Counted from the first letter of the stretch, positions 22,707-34,947 are shown. The stretch is DNA of 64,000 bases from Misgurnus anguillicaudatus (GCF_027580225.2 NC_073356.2:5076001-5140000), one strand, 5' to 3'. Made by a program: numbers and translations. Notes: generated by a model not told the origin, from the letters alone.

Positions 22707-23970
22707 ATGGACCAATATTCATTTCATGCTGCCCTTCGGCAGTACCTCCTTAGTGGGAATGTTGATGCTACAGTTGACCGGAAGAAAGTCATTCGGGTGG
22801 CCAACAACTTTGTTGTAAATGGTAAGTTATTTGAGATAACGTTGAACAGACAGACAGACCAAATCAATGAATCAATCAATCATCTCTTCTTCAGACAACA
22901 AGTTATTCTACACTGGCCCAAGCAGGCAGTATATGAGGCTGGTTGTTATGTCTGAACAACAGAAAGAAGCTGTCCTTGAAGGAGTGCCACAATAAACCTG
23001 GCACTGGTGACCATGCTGGAGTGAGGGCCACCAGAGACAGGGTCATCGCTGGGTACTTCTGGACCACTCTAAAGGCAGATGTGGAAGAAATGGTAAAATA
23101 GTTAAGATCATTTTTAATCAAGTGTCCTGGCTTGCAAACGAATTCAACAAGCAAAATTTAATCAAGCACATTCATGTATTTTGGGTGCAGGGTAAAAAAT
23201 GTTACAGTTCAAATAAAAGTGAAAGATCTGCACAGAGCTCCCACTATGGTTTTTATTTATTTACAGTGAGGTTTCAAGCTCTTACATCCCTTACTCAGAC
23301 TTCTATGGCTTGCAAACAATGCATTGCCATTACTGTCTGATGTTGTCAGTCTTACATTTTCCTTGACTTTAATTTTTATTTAAAAAAATACATTCATACA
23401 TCAGGTACAATGTTGTCGGCAATGCCAACTGAATGATCCCATAAAGACCGTTCCACGGGTTCTTCACCCAATAAAGGTAGGGTCTGCCTTGGTCTACAAT
23501 TGTCTAAATTTGAGTGCCAATTCCATGTGTATCTATAAGCTTATTTTATATATATATCCACAGGTGAACGAGCCATGGGATGTGGTGGGCATGGACCTGG
23601 TTGGTCCATTAAGAGAGACCCAAAGGACTCACAAGTATATTTTAACCATCACTTATCTCTTCACAAAATGGGTCATTGCAGAGCCCCTAAAGAACTGTTC
23701 GCCAAGTATTGGCAGCCCTGGTCTCTAAACTTTACATGTTCGGTATGGTCCGGAAAATAATTTCGGACAGAGGCAGCGAGTTTGTGAATGAGGTACGCCT
23801 TCTGCAAACTTTCCAATGGTATACTGCACCTCCTCCAGTGAATAGATGCAGACCACATTGGGGAATGTTTTCATGCTTAACCTATGTTTTGGATTGGCAG
23901 CTCAACACACATATCTTTGAGGCACTGAATATTCAGCATGCAGTGTCCAGTGCCTACCATCCACAAAAAA
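22707..23970 (+). pseudogene. Ginger-type (Gypsy-integrase-like) transposase gene, spliced and frameshifted
   Basis: Exon-like blocks at 22707-22821, 22895-23092, 23405-23476, 23564-23792 and 23901-23970 have GT/AG borders and compatible phases. They encode MDQYSFHAALRQYLLSGNVD at the start, then an HHCC zinc-finger part (DHAGVRATRDR with CCRQC), then the integrase core with GMDLVGPL (first Asp) and IISDRGSEF (second Asp), then AVSSAYHPQ. The exon with the catalytic Glu is not found. Frameshifts occur near 22980 and 23700. Cellular GIN1 is related, but the frame damage and lack of a C-terminus favour a dead Ginger DNA transposon. Confidence 0.7.
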
Positions 23971-25440
23971 GTAAGTGTCCTGGCACAAAATGCTAAGAAT
24001 TCAATGTTATTCGGTTAATTAATGATTTGTTTGCTTAAGATGTGTATGTAATACATACATTTTCATGGAAAATGGCCTTTTCATGGAAGTGCCTTCCTCC
24101 ACTGCACTTCTTTCACTGACCTTTTGACCTATGAAAAACTTCAAAGAGCTGATGCATTGTTTCAAAATAAAAGTGCTTTGGGTAGGGCAACACCAATGAC
24201 ATAAATTTGGGGGACAAATATTTATTTGATATTATTCATATTAATAGTGTATTTTTACCATTTCAGTGTTGTAGTACATTCATACAGGGTTAAAGCCAAA
24301 TGTAAATTAGATTTGTTTTATAAAAAACATGGTTTTAAATAATAATACAAAGTTCAACTTCCATGTATGATCAAAGGGACAGGGCAATTTTCAGGACAAG
24401 ATATTTAAAAAAAAAGTTTTAAAAAAAGGAAAAAAAGAAAATTAAATAAATAAACTCTCTTATCATTTTAAGGACAGTCTATATTTATTAAATATATATC
24501 ATTATGGGATTATTGTGTCAAATTAAATGATTAAGGGGTCTGCAAAAGGAACAAGCATTTCCACCTTTTTTGTTGAATGACCCCCCCCCCCCTACTGAAA
24601 AATCATTCTGCAGATTGCAAAGAAATTGTTCAAAACAAGTTTTTAACTTTATTTCCACAGTATATATGGGGACCATATCTTTAGCAATATACATTGCGAC
24701 TGCATCTGTGATCATTTTCCAACTGTCCCCTTCTTATCATACTGGATAGGTACTGGTGATGCGTGGGTCAGGATTTTTTTCAACCTGCAGGTCCCACTTT
24801 TATGAAAAATTTGGCCCACCACGCACCACTGTATCTATGTTTCCAACCTGTCCTGTGACCATTAAAATAGACATACTAAGCATGTGTAATGTAAACGAAA
24901 ACAGGCTTTATTTCAGCCTAAAAGTGCTTGGAAACAGCCATTAGATTACATCGCCCTGTAAACTGGCAACAATACGCTTAAGCTATGAACCATAGAAACC
25001 AGCATTGTCCTATTATAATTATAAACATTTTTAACATTTACAAAGCAAAGTTTGTATTATCTACCAACAAATTTAGACCTTAATATCTCTTGGACCTCGT
25101 CTTTCATCTTTTATTTCTCTGTTTATTTTATTTTTGTGGCTTGCAGTGGAAGCTACTTGGCGCTTTCGTGACGTAAGGCCAACAGTGATATGAAGTTATG
25201 TTGCTACGTAGCCTACGTAATTTAACCTTATAAAAGAACCTAATAAAATATGAAAATAAACATTCCCAAATATTTAATAAAGACTATGCGGTATTGCACG
25301 CAACATATATGTTTTTTTTTTATTTAGTTTTTAATGACCCGCTCCGCAATAAAGTGACAACTTATATAAATGAAAAAGTATTTCATTTATATAAATTGCA
25401 CCAAAAAGAAAAACTAAAATATTAAAAACATGAAAGATCA
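23971..25440. other. intergenic stretch, no gene seen
   Basis: AT-rich, with no credible reading frame and no further Ginger exon recognised. A block near 24760-24840 (GATGCGTGGGTCAGG, then CCCACCACGCACCACTG) looks like part of a hAT-type repeat. A C-run occurs at about 24582. Confidence 0.35.
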
Positions 25441-25467
25441 AAATCTTCATTTAAACCCAAAGGGGAC

Positions 25468-25535
25468 TAGCCTGGTAATACCATTCTCTGCTACTTTGCT
25501 TGAGCGGAAGTACAAAGTCTGACGTAGTCAGGCTA
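25468..25535. mobile_element. very short MITE fragment (TAGCCTG ends)
   Basis: A 68-bp segment beginning TAGCCTGGTAATACC and ending GACGTAGTCAGGCTA, with inverted terminal TAGCCTG. This resembles a common short fish repeat. Confidence 0.45.
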
Positions 25536-25832
25536 AAAGGGGACATGGTCTTTAAATAAAACACCCAAAATGACTCTCTTTGTAAGAGTTTTCAATATCT
25601 CCACCACAGTAAGAATTAATTTCTTTCTCAATACATTAAAGGTCACGTTTTTTCTGATCCCATATTTCAAACTTTAGTTAGTATGTAATGTTGCTGTAAT
25701 AGCATAAGTAATACCTGTAAATGATAAAGCTCAAAGTTCACTGCCATTTTCTTTAACAGAATTCCCCTTTCAATACAGCGAACGGCCGGTTTGGACTACA
25801 GCCCTCTACTTCCCGGTTGAATGACGTCAAAG

Positions 25833-27017
25833 TGTAGTGAAGTGGCGTAAAGCCCAAGTGCTCATTGGTTGGTTTCATTTAAATGTGTGAACCAATCAGG
25901 GCATGTTTCCCAAGGTGGAGTTAGTGGTTACTCATTGGTTGGTTTCATGTAAATCTGTGAACCAATCAGAGTCTGTTTACAAGGCATAAAAGGCCTAGTG
26001 GTGTAGCGCTTGGGAAGCGTCACTCATTTCTCACCCTCTCCATTAAGCGCTCTTTTCAAATGAGCGGCTTACCTGATGGCTTTTGACGGCGGTGCGTTAC
26101 TACGTTTGTGGCAGGTGGGTTTGTTTATTGTGTCTGAAACCTTGGATTTTATCAGAGACTGATTGTTTGTATATGTTTAGTGTTGTGTGTTTGTAACCAT
26201 TTTGGATGAGTGATACGGCGTGAAGACTTCGTTATCTCTCTTGGTATGTATGGTTTTTATTTGTTAAATGTATCATTATTTGTACAAAATTATGTCTTGT
26301 TTGGCAGATATCCAAACATGGCCATGTCCAAGGGTCTTGGTAATCCCATGTTACGTGGAATGTAAACCCATTTGGATGTGACTACATTGCTGCTTTGCCG
26401 AGTTTGTTTTATTTCATTTGTGTGTGTTTGTGTCCGTAAAGTGGCGACAGTATTGACTCTTTGTCGGACTGCATTCATTTGGTGGTTTGAGCTGGAAAGT
26501 ATACCTGCAACTACATTGTCATCTGAGTTCAGCCCTGCCTGTAATGTATACCCAAATGGGGGGATTGTGGTCGCCTGTATGATGGATCACCAGTGTTATT
26601 TTCTTTTGTTAATTTTGTTTATGTGGTTGTATGTTGTTTACTTGTGTATCGAAGTTGTTCACATCTACAGTGGGGATTGCCTGAGTTTGTGTACACAAGT
26701 TGCTGTGTGGAAATTTTGTGGTGTTTTTCACGAGTGTATTCTTATATTAAGTGTGTGGTGACTCGCCGACCCCTGCAGGCGATCTCCCCTTGTAGATGTG
26801 ATTTTGCTTTGTGTAAATTTCAACAATCCAAAATATATTCTTCTACCTGTTGTCTATGAAAATAAAGAAATTATATTTTGGTAAATTATTGTGTCTTTCT
26901 CACCCCATCCTTTACCATCGGACCTGTGTGTCTTAATCAAGATTTCCCGGGTGGCGTAGTCGGGACATTTTGTATTTCAAAATTTGTAAATCACTGCTCG
27001 TACATCATTATGCCACA
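25833..27017 (+). repeat. solo LTR, retrovirus-like (1185 bp)
   Basis: Boundaries TGTAGTG...TGCCACA are flanked by AAAG at 25829-25832 and 27018-27021, a 4-bp target duplication. Removing it restores continuity of the surrounding MITE. It has U3-like promoter features (next entry), an AATAAA at 26861-26866 and a U5-like tail. No gag, pol or env is nearby. Open frames inside (e.g. 26372-26761) look incidental. An endogenous-retrovirus or long Gypsy-type LTR are both possible. Confidence 0.55.
25861..25993 (+). promoter_or_regulatory. duplicated CCAAT-type boxes and TATA-like box in solo LTR
   Basis: Two 39-bp near-identical units start at 25861 and 25931 (70-bp period). Each carries CATTGGTTGG and, inverted, GAACCAATCA. 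About 16 bases after the second unit is CATAAAAGG (25985-25993), a good TATA-like match. This is the expected order for an LTR U3 enhancer/promoter. Confidence 0.5.
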
Positions 27018-27382
27018 AAAGCAAGTGTGTTTGACTAAACTCCGCCCTGGCTAAGCTAAGCTGCTGTCAAATCACAACACACTAAACAAACTACACAATC
27101 TGAACTTGTTACGTATTTCTGAAGGAGGGACTTTATAGGACAAAGAATACATCAGCCCGTTTTTAGGACAGTGAAAGCACTATATACATGTAGACTGTGT
27201 GAAAAATACAGCATGTAAAACATGAACACATTATATTGCGCACTGTAAACACAATCAAAGCTTCAAAAACACGGGAGCAACGAGACCTTTAAAGTTGTTC
27301 AGTATTATGGTTGTAATCAATAAAATGACAGGCAATTTTATTTAAAGATCATATCCCCTTTGGGTTTAAATGCAGATTTAAA

Positions 27383-28980
27383 TATTTCATGCCATGAAGG
27401 CAATAACGCTGAAACATCTGTCCTTGTATTGTTTGATTAGGAAAACAGGTCTAAGCACCTAAAGCTGGGAGAGCATGGTGAGGGTGTTGATTGAACTAGA
27501 TCTATTGACCCCTCATTGATCTCATAGACTATGTTTACACTATCAGTTTAAATCTGATTTTTGTGTATATCCAATTTGAATGACTGACTGTACACACTGT
27601 GTATGACAACTCTTCATGTTTGATTTGTGTGACCTGAGGCGCATTATCTTTTATCCAAAATAGCTGCATTGGTGTATAGCAATGACGTAGCGTTGATGTG
27701 TTTGAAATAAATGTGCTTGAGTTCATGCAGCAACAACCAGTTTTCATAAATGAAAAATAAAATAATTTATTTTTATCCAATTCATCCAAGAAATCATTTG
27801 GTAATTAAAATAATGTACCCTAAAAAAACCTTTCATATGTAAGACCGCATTCATTACTTTACTATATGTGGGAAGAGACTCACAGGTGGAGGTAGAAGTT
27901 TGGGCGGCACTTTCCATAGCTGGTGCACAGGGATGGTGGTAGGCTAGTGACACAATTGAAGAAGACTGGTTCAAAATCTGCTTTACAACCAGAGGTTGAA
28001 TTAAACTTTCTTATTGGCTGTCATTTTGACAGATAAGGCTGTAACAAATCTGTCATAATCAATTAGGACAATATCAACAAAACACTTAGAAAATGAACAA
28101 AACCAACTATCTGAATCTGTTCGAACTCTAACCTTGAGGTCTGAATAGACAAAGTGAGTGTTTATCGGTGTAAAAGTTAAACCATCATTGAAGACTGATG
28201 CAGTTGTTATTAAGGCTGATTTACTCAGACCTACCCCAATGCCTCTACACAGTAGGCTATGCGCCACTTTTCATTTAAATGTTTGCGTCGTTGTTCGCAT
28301 CGATGTGCATTTACACATGCAGAACGCTAGAAGCCAATGTCCATAGGCATTTACCAATGTAAAATTCAATATCAAGGCAAAAGCTGAAAAAATAAAAAGC
28401 GGCAGAAAAAACCCTTGTTGGGGGCCACTCACACCTAATGCGTTTTAAAGACGTGGAAACACAAGGTGCACCTTGATTTGGTCACTTTATAAAAAGCAGT
28501 GCAGCGCAGCTTTTTATATTGCTAGGCTACCACCGAGGCAGCTGTCCTGTCAATCAAATATTGAAGCGTGAGCGCTCTTTTGTTGTTAACTGTCATATAA
28601 GCAGAAACTTTAAAAAGAGGACGCTTGCACTGACTTTGATCGAAGGTGAGAGGTGCATAAACACACAGGAGACAGTAAGTGACTGAAGTACGGTTGTTTC
28701 AAATAACTGTAAACATCGGTCCCTACAACGGAAGGCCCGCCTCTCCCCATATTCAACTGGACAATGGAAAGACACAAATGACGTTGGGTGCTTTTCCGCT
28801 CTTAGCGCTCCTTCAAAAATGCATGTTGCAGTAGGGGGCAAAAATGCAAGGCGTTCAGTGCGCATAAACAGCACACATAACGCTCAATGCTGCAGTTAAA
28901 AAAGATTTACCTCATATTAAAGACAACTGGATCTGAAGCGTAATGATGGTCTTCAGAAGGCCTCTCATGGTGGTCTTGAT
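27383..28980. other. intergenic stretch, repeat fragments only
   Basis: No gene supported. Near 27530, TATGTTTACACTATCAG starts a block resembling common fish MITEs. From about 28425 to 28870 lies a GC-richer block with GCGTTTTAAAGACGTGG and later GCGCTCCTTCAAAAATGC, likely another repeat. Confidence 0.3.
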
Positions 28981-28995
28981 TCAGAGGTTTGAGAA

Positions 28996-29310
28996 GACTA
29001 CCAAGCACCAGAGCCAGCTAACAGGTGGACCAAACATCAAGCCAGAATTCTGCATGAGTCAGGTAAGCAGAATAAAAGACACTGTAAATAAACAATAATA
29101 AAAGATGGTCATTAATGACTTAATGCTTTCAAATTCATGTTAATGCTTTGAAAATTATCTTATTTCTTTCAGAATCTTTTAATAATATTGCCAAATGCAA
29201 CAAATGGAAAAAAGCATGCTTTATGACAACCTCAGCAGCAGAACCCATTACTTTCTCCTGGGTAGACGAGAAAAAAAAAGTTTGGTATCAACACCCATCT
29301 AACAATAAAG
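28996..29310 (+). pseudogene. upstream exon pair related to the phase-1-exon gene
   Basis: The block ending at 29062 encodes EPANRWTKHQARILHES before a GTAAGC donor and is clearly a copy of the exon ending at 31246 (same TKHQARIL core and donor). The exon 29173-29310 (138 nt, phase 1 at both ends, GT/AG) is open and encodes a Lys/Cys-rich segment starting SFNNIAKCNKWKKACF. An in-frame stop at 28990-28992 limits the first exon. Either this is a duplicated, partly decayed 5' portion of the gene, or alternative exons. Confidence 0.35.
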
Positions 29311-29375
29311 GTAAAATATAAAGTTTTATGATCCCTGCATTCAGGTTAGAGTATGGGGTAAGTTGACCGTTCTAT

Positions 29376-29882
29376 GGGTGTTTCTCAAATGCAAGGTTGC
29401 ATCCTATGGAGGCTGCGTCCATCTCAGACCTGTCCTTCTGAGATTTCGAGGTTAGAAAAAAGCCAGAATGAGATGGTTTAGTTTGATGTCCAAGTCAACG
29501 TCATAATGGTTTCCGCCCCAATGGTCATGGCATGAAAACTTTAAAGAGAGAAGTTGAAAATTAGCAATGCATCACCAAAAAATCCAATAATGTAGTACAG
29601 TGAATACAAGTCATGTATCAACTGTCTTTACAACATGGACAGTTAAACATTTTGTAATTAAATTAAAACAACAAAAGAGAAAACAAGCAGATTGAGATGT
29701 CCTTCGACGATGCTTGATGACGTGGCAGCCGAGACATGCAGCCTTCTAGGACGGAGCCTTATTTATTTGTATTTTATATATGTATAATGTACCCCCTGAC
29801 TTAACTTGTATTTCTTATTATTTAAAAAAATATATATTAAAAATTATTTTAAAAGGACGCACTGTGCGTTTGAGAAACGACC
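29376..29882. mobile_element. hAT-like element, imperfect ends
   Basis: GGGTGTTTCTCAAATGC at the left and GCGTTTGAGAAACGACC at the right form an imperfect inverted pair. No coding region is seen. Confidence 0.4.
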
Positions 29883-31110
29883 GGAAACGACTTATGTCGC
29901 GAGGCCATCACGTGACCACAATATTTACCAGAAGACCGTTATTTGCTCGATTACCCGCAACTTTTTTGTCGCTAAAAACATTATTAATAACCTGTAAATA
30001 ATAAAATGTGTACACATTACGTTCCTCTTCACTTTGTAATAGTATGTTTTTTGTTTAATAGTCGGCTTTAAGTTAGTTTTTCTGTCAGTTTGATCGTCAA
30101 AATCTTGGTAAGTATAGCTTGTCATTTCTGGGTTTTAATTGTTAGAAATACGAATTAAAGAACAGATATAACTAATATAACCGAAACAATTAATAAATAC
30201 AAGTATTGAACCACTCCAATAGAACAACGTTAACGTTTTGAGTGGTTTCTAGGAAAAGGTCTGACTGACAGTAACGTTATCCGTATAAGGGTCATTTTAA
30301 CGTAACGTTAACTTACCTTGACACTGAAACTCACAACACTGTTGCTTCATCCGTTGGAACATCCTACTAGTTTAGGGAGTTAAAAATCGAGTTGGAAATA
30401 AACAAAAAATCATTCTGCGATCGTTCGATACGACACGACACTCAGAATCTGCAAAAACCGATTGAGGTTACACTCTACTGAATGATCGTAACGTTGAGTG
30501 CAGGCAGCCCACACATCTTTCAGATGTGTTTGACTTCATGCTGATCTACGCGCAAACCGATCGTGACATTAAGAATCCGCGAGTTCAATCCTTTTCTGGG
30601 GCTTTCCCAAGACTCTCGCGGTACTTTGTTGTCATGCCATGTGCTGTCTGCGCATCTCATTTTTAAGTCAAACACACCTGAATGTATTTGTTGGCTGCAC
30701 TCCCTTGCGCTCAGTGATGTAGTGATGACATCAGTATACGTAAATTTCCCTTAAGTTATGAAATGCCTAAATGAGATCAAAATGGTGAAAATACAACTAT
30801 GTATATTTGACCAATACAGCATTTATTAACTTTTGTCTTTTTAAATTGACTTCAGAAAGTTATCTACAGCCACACATCGACTGTATACCAAGTTATGATG
30901 ATCAATTATGAGAATGCAAAAGGATTTATAGATCAGTAAACAAGCAACAAAAAGGTAATGTCTTAATAGATTTCTGCTTTTGTTTCTTATTCATGTATTT
31001 GAATTACATAGTTCAAAATCAAACGTTAATAATTATAGGGTTTCAACTTGTTGCAGCTTTACAAAAAATGTAGAATTTGTAGGAGCATGGACAACTGAGT
31101 AACAAAGTCA
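29883..31110. other. intergenic or intronic stretch, no gene seen
   Basis: No supported gene. The short frames near 30563 are not convincing. Multiple AACGTTA motifs occur at 30220-30310. Confidence 0.3.
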
Positions 31111-31120
31111 TATTATGCAG

Positions 31121-34100
31121 ATGGGTGCTCATGGAGGCCTCCAAATAAATACATGGACAGGCTGCTAAAGAGGGTCAGGATGATGGAGATGCAAGAGCCA
31201 AAGACAGCACAGACCAAACACCAGGCCAGAATTCTGTATGAGTCAGGTAAGCAGAATCAGTTACACTGTATAAAATCATTAATTAATAGACAGTACAATT
31301 ATATATTATTAATAATAACACATTCTTTTTCATAGCTGTAAAAAACAAAAAAATGAAACAGTACCTGCATTTTGGTTTCCAGCCTTTTTCACAAAGTTGC
31401 CGACAACTGGAAGAATGTCCCAAATTGCTGAAAAAAAAATTCAGTAAGTCCTTATAAAAGAGACAGTTTAAAAAGTAAAACGGCTTCATTTAACTTAAAA
31501 ATACCCCTAAATCCTTAAAGGAACACACCCACATTTGGGGAATTTAGCCTATTCACCGTATCCCCCAGAGTTAGATAAGTCCATACATACCTTTCTCATC
31601 CCTGTGCGTGCTGTAACTCTGTCTGATGCAGCCCCCGCTAGCTTAGCTTAGCACAAAGACTGGAAGTGAATGGCTCCACCTAGCATACTGCTTCCAATTA
31701 GTGACAAAGTAACGCGAACATTTTCCTATTTATGTGTTGTGATTTGTATATTCAAATTCACTACCAGTCTTCTGTTCTAAGCTAAGCTAGTGGGGGCTGC
31801 GTCAGACAGAGTTACAGCATGCACGGATATGAGAATGGTATGTATGGACTTATCTAACTCTGGGAGATACGGTGAATAAGCTAAATTCCCAAAATGTGGG
31901 CGTGTTCCTTTAAAAATCAGCACCCCTAGTTAATTTGGATGCTAAAAGGTCCAAGCCTAGGATTTAGTGTGTTTATTTGTAAATGTAAAAATGCAGCTAA
32001 CCATTCCCAGCTCCAGTGGGCAGGTTAAAGAGTATTTCTTAATATGAGACAAAAAACAGAAACACGTTTTTAATAGTATTTAAAGACAACATACCACTTC
32101 ATTAAACTACATTTTCTGTTTAATCCATAGATTGAGTAATTTTCACTCTAGAGACCCTGGGTTGACCACCAAGGACGAATGCAAAGTAGGTGACCTACAA
32201 AACAAAAAACATTAATATTTTACGACTGTTTCGAGATAAGTACTCTGCATATCTATAGCAATATGCAGATTCTTGAGTAAGAATTTCTCTCAGACAATAT
32301 ACACTCAGATGGCTTCATGGTTGACCACATTTGTAGTTTAACAATTTCTATCATGTTAAAGTTCTCACACAAAAATTGCTAGTCTAAGAATGCTGCAAGA
32401 AACCTGTTGTGCAACTTACCTGCTTCCCATTTACAGCTCCAGTGAGTGTCTCTAAGGTAGATCCTAATGCAGATGGATGGAATGTTGATCCGCCTAACAT
32501 GCAAGGTAAAAGAGCATTTGATAGCATAGTGGATAAACAAATAGCTTTTTTCATTTTCACAGCATTTTCAATAACAACATAACACTTGCTATTACATTGT
32601 TATATATTACATGACAAAGTATAACTCTGATCCATACAAAAAGATTTTCTGTACCGAGAACTTTGGATGACCATCAAGACAGTACATTTTCAAAAATCTG
32701 ACCTCAATTTTAGTAAACATTTAAGGATTTTTTTTCTTTAAGTTGATTTAAATAATACCCTAAAGTCCTCCGTTCGTCTTCAGAAACACAGTTTGGGATG
32801 TTTTGGATGTAGTCCGGGAGCTTGCTGGCCCTCCATTAATAATGTGTGTGCGGTATACTGGTTATGTCCAGAAAGGTAAAAAAACATCATCAAAGTATTT
32901 CATGTGACATCAGTGGGTCAGTTAGAATTTGTTGAAGCATCAAAAATACATTTAGGTCCAAAAATTACTACTTTATTCAGCATTGTCATCTCTTCCGGGT
33001 CTGTTGTGAACCGTGTGCATGACACTGCTGCCGTACGACGCTGCTGGCGTGTTATCTGGTGCACTCAAGCTTTTTTTCGTTTACAGTCTGAGGGAGACGC
33101 TGTAAACAAAACAATCTTTGTAAACATGTCTGAGGATAACACGTCAGCAGCGTCGTACGTCAGCAGCGCCACTGTGCACGCGCATTCGCAACAGACACGT
33201 GAGAGAAGACAATGCTGAATAAATCGTTATTTTTGGACCAAAATGTATTTATGATGCTTCAACAAATTCTAACTGACCCACTGATGTCACAGAGTTTGTT
33301 TATTATTCTCACTTTAACAGGTGAAAAAAAACAAGTGAGATGGTAAAATCTTTGTTTTTCATTTAGTTGCCTAATAATTCTGCACACTAATAGTTGCCTA
33401 ATAATGATGTACATAGAAATATTCTCTTAAGAAAGCCAAAATTTCACTTTTACTACTTAAATGTTCAGGTTTGAGAGTTTGTTAACATTTTGAATTGACC
33501 AAGAGCACTGTAGTTGTACAAAAGTAATCCTCAAAAATACAACATGCCTAATAATTCTCCACATGGTGTATTTTGGGTGCTTAAAATATTTGCCACAGAC
33601 AGTTTTAGGCCTTATGCTGCATTCACACCGCCAACAACCTAGTCACTGTGTATCAGCCATTTCTTTTAATGAGTTTATTAGAAAGCGTTCCCAATTCTGG
33701 TTGTCCTAGTAAAAACTACAAACAAATGAGTAACAATCCTCTCAGTAAATGACAAAAGAGTGATGACATGAACTTCACTGCTTCACTCTCATTGGTAGTT
33801 GCTCCCAAAAGTCCTTCATCAAGTTGAACTTTCCTCAACGTTGTGGCATAGCTGGACATGCCCACTTCCTGTTGTCAATGGTCACAGTTGCTCATGTTGC
33901 TAAATGGCGCAAAGTTTCCATTGGAATGAACGAGATTGTGTTGCTAGTCGCTGGCGGTGTACAAGCAGCATTAGTGTGTGTGTGTTTAAAAATATATCAA
34001 ATGCAAATTACCTGATCTAACATTCCCAGCTACAGAGGGCATCCCTTATTCAGCCCCTAATGCAGATGGTTGGAGTGTTGATCCACCTAACATGAGGGGT

Positions 34101-34805
34101 AAAAGAGCGTTTGTTAGCATAATGAGAAAGAAAACAGAAACACATTATTAGTGGCATTTAAAGACATAACATAACACTTGTTTATACAACATTTTCTGTT
34201 CAATCCATAGAGCACTCGTTTTGAGTCCTGAGACCCTGGGGTGATCACCGTTAACAAATACAGAGTAAGTTACCTAAAAAAACAATAATAATATTTATTT
34301 ATAAAAAGTTCTTATAAAAAAGCATCATCATTTACTCGCATGAAGTGTTACCTTACCAACATGTTCAAGGAAGGTGCAGGTCTGATAATCCATCCAACAT
34401 AAAAAAAAACAGTAAATTTATACTTAAATATAAACTATATTTATACTTTATACATCTGTTGTAAAACAGACAAATCCAGTTATAAGAATTTTACCTAAAC
34501 TACACACCTATTGGATTCTTAAGTTTAAATAAATCAAAATAATGCATTTAATAGTAAAAGCATTTTAAAAGCTACACTCCTAACTCATTTATCTTTGCTA
34601 TTGGAGCTGCAAAAAGGCAGTCTTGACGGTACAAGGACGAATGCAAATAACGACAAACCACTTGACTTCACCGGTCCAGTCTCTTGTGGGAAGCAGGTGC
34701 TTGTTACCCCAAATACGGATGGAGAGTGACGAAGAGGATGATGACTTTTTTTCTCAAACATCTGCTGAAGATCTTGACAGGCTGGAGACAAAATTAACAG
34801 ACTGA
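31121..34805 (+). CDS. unidentified gene built from phase-1 exons, partial model
   Basis: Five exons agree in frame: 31121-31246, 31336-31443, 32437-32505, 34030-34098 and 34621-34805 (stop). All internal exons are phase 1 at both ends with GT/AG sites, and none has an in-frame stop. Exon 1 ends TKHQARILYES, exon 2 is Lys/Cys-rich, and exons 3 and 4 (69 nt each) are duplicates with the core NADGW(N/S)VDPPNM. The last exon ends with an acidic tail, ESDEEDDDFFSQTSAEDLDR. No signal peptide or membrane segment is seen. I do not recognise the family. The start codon is uncertain: exon 1 may use the ATG at 31153 or be spliced to upstream exons. It could be a decaying gene. Confidence 0.45.
31515..31913. 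mobile_element. palindromic TTAA MITE
   Basis: The left arm TTAAAGGAACACACCCACAT and its inverse ATGTGGGCGTGTTCCTTTAA extend inward for about 110 bases (matching GGTATGTATGGACTTATCTA), leaving a loop with its own short GCTAAGCTAG repeats. TTAA borders are intact. It lies in the intron between exons 2 and 3 of the phase-1-exon gene. Confidence 0.75.
32904..33291. mobile_element. palindromic MITE with ~85-bp arms
   Basis: TGTGACATCAGTGGGTCAGT at the left is mirrored by ACTGACCCACTGATGTCACA at the right. The arms run on through TTGTTGAAGCATCA and GACAATGCTGAATAAA. The central part contains CGTACGACGCTGCTG and its inverse. It lies in the intron between the duplicated 69-bp exons. Confidence 0.7.
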
Positions 34806-34947
34806 GGGTTTACACAAAGAATCTTACTCAGCTAATATTAAAGATAAGATATTTTTACAAAATGTTCTTTTCATTGTTTAGGATGATTTTATGTAGAAAA
34901 CAGTACATCACATAAAAGACTTTAGCTGTGTTTTCACAGGCAGAGCC

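Larger units (their letters stand above)
25636..27292. mobile_element. TTAA-flanked MITE split by a solo LTR
   Basis: The left end TTAAAGGTCACGTTTTTTC and the right end CGAGACCTTTAA are imperfect inverted ends. The body (AACGGCCGGTTTGGACTACA and GACTAAACTCCGCCC blocks) belongs to a common fish repeat. It is interrupted at 25833-27017 by a solo LTR. Confidence 0.55.
25445..27382. mobile_element. outer inverted-repeat element
   Basis: CATTTAAACCCAAAGGGGA near 25448 is matched inversely by ATCCCCTTTGGGTTTAAATG near 27353, suggesting a transposon whose interior now holds the MITE 25636-27292 and a short element at 25468-25535. No coding sequence is recognised. Confidence 0.45.

Noticed and set aside
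22707..23970. Functional domesticated GIN1 gene
   Set aside because: Two frameshifts and no exon with the catalytic Glu or C-terminus; a dead Ginger copy fits better.
26372..26761. Open frame of 129 codons
   Set aside because: Lies inside the solo LTR, Cys/Val-rich from GTGT runs, with no family resemblance.
26952..26965. TGGCGTAGTCGGGA as a retroviral primer-binding site
   Set aside because: It lies inside the LTR boundaries fixed by the AAAG duplication, is not preceded by CA, and no gag follows.
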